Positions 12,750 to 13,170 of a stretch of 13,170 bases of DNA are shown one piece after another. The first letter of the stretch is position 1. Each line of letters starts with the position of its first letter. Under the pieces are notes generated by a model, which was not told the DNA's origin, ran no database searches, and worked only from the letters and a program-made list of their open reading frames with translations. Origin of the DNA: JBMNOU01 sp050943215. GTDB taxonomy: Bacteria; Bacillota; Clostridia; Christensenellales; SZUA-584. Where the stretch lies: NCBI GenBank assembly GCA_050943215.1, contig JBMNOU010000049.1, positions 1 through 13,170 of the forward strand, given 5' to 3'. The position numbers and the translations under genes were made by a program.

Positions 12750-13170
12750 TTACGCCCTTCCTCCATAGGTATAGGAATGTTTGAAACTTCAATATCACCA
12801 GAGATTAACCATGGTAAAAGTAAATCACGTGTTTTACGAAGATTTATATTTTTCTCATTCAAACATTTTATTTGAGAAAAACAAGGCTGAGCGATTTTAC
12901 TGAATGTATCTAAAATATGTTGAGGCGGGACCGAAATAGTGTGCTTTTCAAGTATCTTCGCATCGGCTCGTTGGCGACCGGAAGCACCAGTCATACTTTT
13001 TATTAATAGCTCTCTGAATTCTTCCTGTCTAGCCATAATATATACAACTTCAGGTGTAAGTTTTTTGTTTTGTAAAACTATGAATTCCGTTGAACCGATA
13101 CCAATTTCACCTTTATTAAGGCATTGAACAAAACCGGTTTTCCCATTCTCTAGGCAAGGAGTAATACGAG
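12731..13170 (-). CDS. hsdS: Type I restriction-modification specificity subunit HsdS, 5' part outside window
   Basis: The frame is open at the right edge; 145 C-terminal residues are visible. They read RITPCLENGKTGFVQ, then GEIGIGSTEFIVL, the end of a target-recognition domain, then GRQRADAKILEKHTISVPP and the helical conserved region ending NLRKTRDLLLPWLISGDIEV. These are hallmark HsdS motifs. HsdS determines the DNA sequence recognised by both methylase and restriction complexes. An hsdM gene is expected upstream outside the window. The residues after ISGDIEV form a short tail overlapping the next gene by 19 nt. The reading frame must continue past the internal Met at 13036, since the GSTEF motif lies upstream of it. 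The visible part looks intact. Confidence 0.93.
   Translation of the reverse strand, partial: RITPCLENGKTGFVQCLNKGEIGIGSTEFIVLQNKKLTPEVVYIMARQEEFRELLIKSMTGASGRQRADAKILEKHTISVPPQHILDTFSKIAQPCFSQIKCLNEKNINLRKTRDLLLPWLISGDIEVSNIPIPMEEGRKCQIKN

Noticed and set aside
1..13170. CRISPR array, tRNA, rRNA, IS element or site-specific recombinase
   Set aside because: No regularly spaced repeats, no transposase or integrase motif and no tRNA-like fold were seen; mobility is inferred only from gene content.

Overview
The window looks like part of an integrated mobile element (ICE-like) in a low-GC Gram-positive anaerobe, most likely Clostridia. Three things support this: strong AGGAGG-type Shine-Dalgarno sites before almost every gene, GTG and TTG starts placed by those sites, and a ParA/ParB plus Tad-like module of the sort carried on Clostridia elements. 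The host assignment is inference; no rRNA or core housekeeping gene is present.

Layout: nearly everything is on the minus strand, so transcription runs from right to left. (1) 13170 to 7531 is an AT-rich type I restriction-modification block: the 3' part of hsdS (cut by the window edge), an unrecognised helical protein, a DUF2971-type protein, an unrecognised protein with one hydrophobic segment, and hsdR. hsdR is split into two reading frames by what looks like a one-base deletion. (2) 7422 to 5691 holds parA and parB, overlapping by 44 bases, with a hairpin terminator on each side. (3) 5627 to 5454 is a very small four-cysteine protein between two terminators. (4) 5296 to 362 is a visibly GC-richer Tad/Flp-type operon: cpaB, a TadZ/CpaE-like ATPase, the TadA/CpaF ATPase, TadB, TadC and a tiny Flp1-like pilin candidate. 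The ATPase-TadA-TadB-TadC joints are 4-base stop/start overlaps. A hairpin follows the pilin gene. (5) 1 to 308, on the plus strand, is the 3' part of a Doc/Fic-family toxin gene that converges on the Tad operon.

How the genes fit together: ParA/ParB would stabilise the element. The Tad genes encode the inner-membrane motor and platform of a type IV pilus-like machine, without secretin, prepilin peptidase or TadE/F/G in this window. The type I R-M block would defend the element or host, or favour its retention. Three genes sit between hsdS and hsdR where a plain type I operon has none, which makes them candidates for an embedded accessory defence module. The hsdR frameshift should abolish restriction, unless it is a sequencing error, while leaving HsdS and any HsdM outside the window able to modify DNA.

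Most worth following up: the three-gene insert between hsdS and hsdR, the hsdR frameshift, the terminator placed directly in front of parA, the perfect inverted repeat inside parB, and the isolated four-cysteine microprotein.
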